Shown in pieces: positions 35,227-37,378 of a stretch of 37,378 nt of DNA. The first letter of the stretch is position 1. Each line of letters opens with the position of its first letter. Made by a program: the position numbers and the translations under genes. The notes under the pieces were generated by a model. That model searched no databases. It worked only from the letters and a program-made list of their open reading frames with translations, and was not told where the DNA came from. This DNA comes from Phycisphaerales bacterium. Lineage in GTDB: Bacteria; Planctomycetota; Phycisphaerae; Phycisphaerales; UBA1924. The DNA lies in the NCBI GenBank assembly GCA_022843545.1, contig JALHNL010000021.1, positions 1 through 37,378 on the forward strand. Reading direction: 5' to 3'.

Positions 35227-35314
35227 GGAGAGGTGCCAGAGCGGTTGAACGGGCTGGTCTCGAAAACCAGTATGGGGCTTCGCCTCATCGGGAGTTCGAA
35301 TCTCCCCCTCTCCG
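35227..35314 (+). tRNA. tRNA-Ser (anticodon CGA)
   Basis: 88-nt class II tRNA reading UCG. The acceptor stem pairs GGAGAGG (35227-35233) with CCTCTCC (35307-35313), followed by discriminator G at 35314; CCA is not encoded. The D-arm begins TGCCAGAGCGGTTGAAC; the anticodon stem CTGGT/ACCAG closes the loop CTCGAAA, giving CGA; the long variable arm and the T-loop GTTCGAATC are intact. The 3' end overlaps the end of the opposing serine recombinase gene by 30 nt, so it is the probable integration site of that element. Confidence 0.97.
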
Positions 35315-36823
35315 CTTTATCCCCTGTTCCCGCTCTCGCTCCGCTTCGGCTGAGCCTGAGCTTTCCATTGCGCCCTGGCCCTGTTCCACAAGCCCTTGGC
35401 CGAGCACGAGTTGCCAATCCTCCCGCGGAGCCCACTGGAGCCTTCGCGACCGCAGGGTCATGTTCAAACCCATGGATTTGAAGAATCGCCACCTTTCGGC
35501 GGGTGAACCGCCGGTGGCGATGGAAGTGGCGGAGCGGCAAGCCTTTACGAGTGTGCGGAGGTGTTCAAACCTTCCGGAGGCTTGCCGGCCCAATGAAATC
35601 CGGTGTTCCACCAGTTTGTGACGCTCGACGACCAGCGTGTTCTTGCTCTGGCGGTACTCCTCGACGCTGACGGCGTTGTCGAGGTAAAGGTTCATGAGGC
35701 GCTGGAGGCGTTGGTCGGTCTGGGCGATCTGATCTTGCACGCTCGCGTCTTCGGCTCTCGCGTGCGCCGCGCTGGCTTCGGCGCGCTGGTCGAGTTCGGT
35801 CAGGATTTCTTGGGCCACATCTTCGGACAGCGCAACGCTCTTGATCGCTTCCTGAATCTGTTCCGCGAGGAGTTCCTCGCGGACGTACGGCTCGCGGCAG
35901 CGCTCCTTCTTGCGGGTGCAGCGGACGTAGCGGTACTGGCGCTGCTGCTCCAGCGTGATGAGGCAGCCGCACCCGCCGCAGCGGAGCTGGCCGCGGTAGA
36001 GGAACGGGAGGTTGTCCTTGGATTTGGCGCGGCCGCGCTGGAGCATCACGCGGCGGCACTCATCGAAGAGGGCCTGGCTCACCAGCGGCGTGTGCTGACC
36101 GTCGTACAGCTCGTCCTTGTAGCGCAGCACGCCGTAGTAGATGGGGTTGATGAGGGCATGCTGGACGTTGGCGATGGTGGGGATGTTGCCGCCGAGCGTG
36201 CGCAGGCCCAGGTCGGCGAGTTTGCCGCGCAGAATGCGGAAGTTGTACTCGCCGGTCGCGTAGAGCTCGAACATCTTGGCGACCAGCGGGCCGTGTACTG
36301 GGTCGGGGACGATGGAGCGAGTAGCGCGGTCGTTGAGGTAGCCCATCGGGGCGACCTGCGGCCAGATGCCCGCACGGATCTTCTGACGCTTGCCGCGGAT
36401 GATGTTCTCGGAGAGGTTGTCGATGTAGTACTTGCTCTGGGTGAGCATCATGCCGAGCATGAACTTACCTTGAGCGGTGGCCTCGAAGCGGAACGTGGGG
36501 AACTTGAGATCGAGCAGGTGCTTGCGGTCGATGAGGTGGATGAGACGACCGCCGTCGAGCGCGTTGCGGGAGAGGCGGTCGGGGTGCCAGGCGAGAATCC
36601 CCTCGGCCTCGCCGCGCTCGATGCGGTCGAGCATGTCGTTGAAGAGCGGTCGGCCGGGGGCCTTGGCGCTCTGCTTCTCGATGATCTCATCGACGACGGT
36701 GAGATTCTCGCGGGCGGCCAGCTCGCGGACCTCGGCGAGTTGATCGCCGATGGAGCGGACCTGACGCGAGAAGTCGTCGGTGGACTTGCGGGCGTAGATG
36801 AAGTACCGCGGCGTGGATTTCAT
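35285..36823 (-). CDS. Large serine recombinase (resolvase/invertase family with zinc ribbon)
   Basis: 512 residues from ATG at 36823; GGAGG lies 8 bp upstream, which rejects the 61-residue longer frame. The N-terminal catalytic domain has the nucleophile Ser14 in YARKSTDD and the Arg-rich ILAWHPDRLSRNALDG motif. A recombinase domain follows (PMGYLNDRATRSI to about 270), then a zinc ribbon with C282, C285 and C302, C309 (RCGGCGCLI; RCTRKKERC), and a coiled coil of about 340-415. It would integrate, excise or invert DNA. The final about 40 residues look added: they come from an inverted repeat and tRNA sequence, ending GGDSNSR. It is convergent with tRNA-Ser and overlaps its 3' end. Confidence 0.9.
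   Translation of the reverse strand: MKSTPRYFIYARKSTDDFSRQVRSIGDQLAEVRELAARENLTVVDEIIEKQSAKAPGRPLFNDMLDRIERGEAEGILAWHPDRLSRNALDGGRLIHLIDRKHLLDLKFPTFRFEATAQGKFMLGMMLTQSKYYIDNLSENIIRGKRQKIRAGIWPQVAPMGYLNDRATRSIVPDPVHGPLVAKMFELYATGEYNFRILRGKLADLGLRTLGGNIPTIANVQHALINPIYYGVLRYKDELYDGQHTPLVSQALFDECRRVMLQRGRAKSKDNLPFLYRGQLRCGGCGCLITLEQQRQYRYVRCTRKKERCREPYVREELLAEQIQEAIKSVALSEDVAQEILTELDQRAEASAAHARAEDASVQDQIAQTDQRLQRLMNLYLDNAVSVEEYRQSKNTLVVERHKLVEHRISLGRQASGRFEHLRTLVKACRSATSIATGGSPAERWRFFKSMGLNMTLRSRRLQWAPREDWQLVLGQGLVEQGQGAMESSGSAEAEREREQGIKRRGGDSNSR
35309..35372. repeat. Left arm of a 64-bp perfect inverted repeat
   Basis: Identical, base for base, to the reverse complement of 37205-37268. It begins with the last 6 bases of tRNA-Ser (TCTCCG) and encodes recombinase residues 485-505. 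Beyond it, to about 35440, similarity continues in blocks (CTGGCCCTGTTCCACA, CCCTTGGCCG, GCACGAGTTGCCAATCC) with gaps relative to the other arm. Confidence 0.95.
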
Positions 36824-37204
36824 GCTCGGTGCCTCCGTGCAGGGGAATTGTGCGCTCTCTGGCGGCGTGCGTCCACCCTCGCTTCCCGGCGAATGGGCTG
36901 CGCCGCCGGCCGCGAAATCGCGGCGACGCCGGGGCGCGAGGGTGGACGGGAGAGGGAGCGTCCGCGTGGGTGCGGACGATGGAGAGTTGAGAGGGCGTGC
37001 GTTCATGACGCGGGCAGCGTCACGCGCGGCGCGACGCGGCGCAAGCGCGAATCACCCGACATGACCCAGCGGTCGCGAAGGCATGCGTGGGTCCGCGGGG
37101 AATCAAGGGAAGCCTGGATTGGCAACTCGTGCCGGACAGGAGCCACGGCCAAGGGCGGGGAGCGGAGAGATGTGGAACAGGGCCAGGTGTGGGGGGCGGG
37201 GGAT
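36824..37204. other. Non-coding region upstream of the recombinase, rich in hairpins
   Basis: No credible gene. It contains an extended palindrome (36871-36947) and two small hairpins: CGTCCGC/GCGGACG (36959-36978) and TGACGC/GCGTCA (37006-37022). From about 37085 it carries the diverged outer part of the right inverted-repeat arm, which matches the recombinase 3' end. The recombinase promoter must lie here, but I could not pick a convincing -10/-35 pair. Confidence 0.6.
36871..36947. repeat. 77-bp extended palindrome before the recombinase gene
   Basis: Three nested stems: GTCCACCCTCGC (36871-36882) with GCGAGGGTGGAC (36936-36947); CCCGGCG (36885-36891) with CGCCGGG (36927-36933); and CCGCGA/TCGCGG (36910-36923). 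It lies 48 bp upstream of the recombinase ATG and could form a strong hairpin or cruciform. A role in expression control or as a recombination site is inference. Confidence 0.8.
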
Positions 37205-37268
37205 CGCAATGGAAAGCTCAGGCTCAGCCGAAGCGGAGCGAGAGCGGGAACAGGGGATAAAGCGGAGA
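37205..37268. repeat. Right arm of the 64-bp perfect inverted repeat
   Basis: Reverse complement of 35309-35372 over all 64 bases. Its outer part (to about 37085) also matches the recombinase 3' end in blocks separated by small insertions. Read on the plus strand it encodes the same tail ending EREREQGIKRR, then LLSIV instead of GGDSNSR. It is a displaced copy of a recombinase gene end. Confidence 0.95.
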
Positions 37269-37273
37269 CTGCT

Positions 37274-37333
37274 CTCCATCGTTTGAACAGGAGTTCAAGC
37301 CGATGGAGGCCTCGTGTCAAGGGAGCCCTTGAC
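37274..37333. repeat. Two adjacent hairpins beyond the right inverted repeat
   Basis: CTCCATCG with CGATGGAG (37274-37308) encloses a second stem TTGAAC/GTTCAA with loop AGGA. Directly after it, GTCAAGGG and CCCTTGAC (37316-37333) form a perfect 8-bp stem around AG. No gene is visible from here to the end of the window. They could be terminators or recombination-site elements. Confidence 0.7.
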
Positions 37334-37378
37334 GCGCCCCTGCCCAAACGGGCACGAACAGCCGAACGAACAAGCCCG

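Noticed and set aside
37083-37286. A 67-codon plus-strand frame ending EREREQGIKRRLLSIV
   Set aside because: It is the inverted copy of the recombinase 3' end with unrelated text before it, so a gene remnant rather than a protein.

Overview
The window is about 37 kb of very GC-rich DNA with almost no spare sequence between genes. It looks chromosomal and most resembles a Phycisphaerales-type planctomycete. The clues are a sugar-dehydrogenase-like secreted protein ending in two aspartate-rich dockerin-like repeats, the planctomycete form of RNA polymerase omega, an AbgT-family transporter, a Gfo/Idh/MocA oxidoreductase, and a tiny zinc-ribbon protein of the C-x4-C...C-x2-C kind. The lineage is inferred from protein character and base composition, not from a 16S gene, which is absent here.

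Layout. 1-2513: the 3' part of a Gfo/Idh/MocA oxidoreductase, RNase P RNA on the minus strand sharing a bidirectional terminator with it, and a degenerate Gfo/Idh-like protein. 2664-8359: a lipoprotein esterase, an unrecognised protein, a SAM methyltransferase and a YyaL/SSP411-type thioredoxin-fold protein fused to a DsbD-alpha-like domain. 8376-14308: a zinc-ribbon protein, purA, a polyferredoxin-TPR fusion and the PQQ-type sugar dehydrogenase. 14407-18010: an MsbA-like ABC exporter and an M32 carboxypeptidase. 18038-21951 (minus): AbgT transporter, a 56-residue membrane protein, ExbB and two ExbD proteins, probably one operon. 22047-28306: a thioredoxin-like protein, the rpsB-tsf pair, a YggS PLP protein, a peroxiredoxin, a DAACS symporter and a DinB-like protein. 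28525-32680: isocitrate dehydrogenase, facing an rpoZ-coaC-polX operon. 33238-35061: a DUF3553-type protein with a long structured leader, a coiled-coil protein and an NTF2-like lipoprotein.

35227-37378 is the only clearly mobile part. A large serine recombinase gene runs head-on into tRNA-Ser(CGA), and its last nine codons lie in the tRNA 3' end. The 3' end of the recombinase gene is copied in inverted orientation upstream of it (64 bp identical, then a longer diverged arm). The upstream region also carries five hairpins. This could be one edge of a tRNA-targeted integrative element or a self-inverting segment; the far boundary is not in the window.

The remaining genes are mainly housekeeping (translation, transcription, CoA and purine synthesis, TCA cycle, DNA repair) and thiol/redox or envelope functions. 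I see no CRISPR array, no toxin-antitoxin pair and no recognisable phage structural gene. Many long open frames antisense to real genes are high-GC artefacts.
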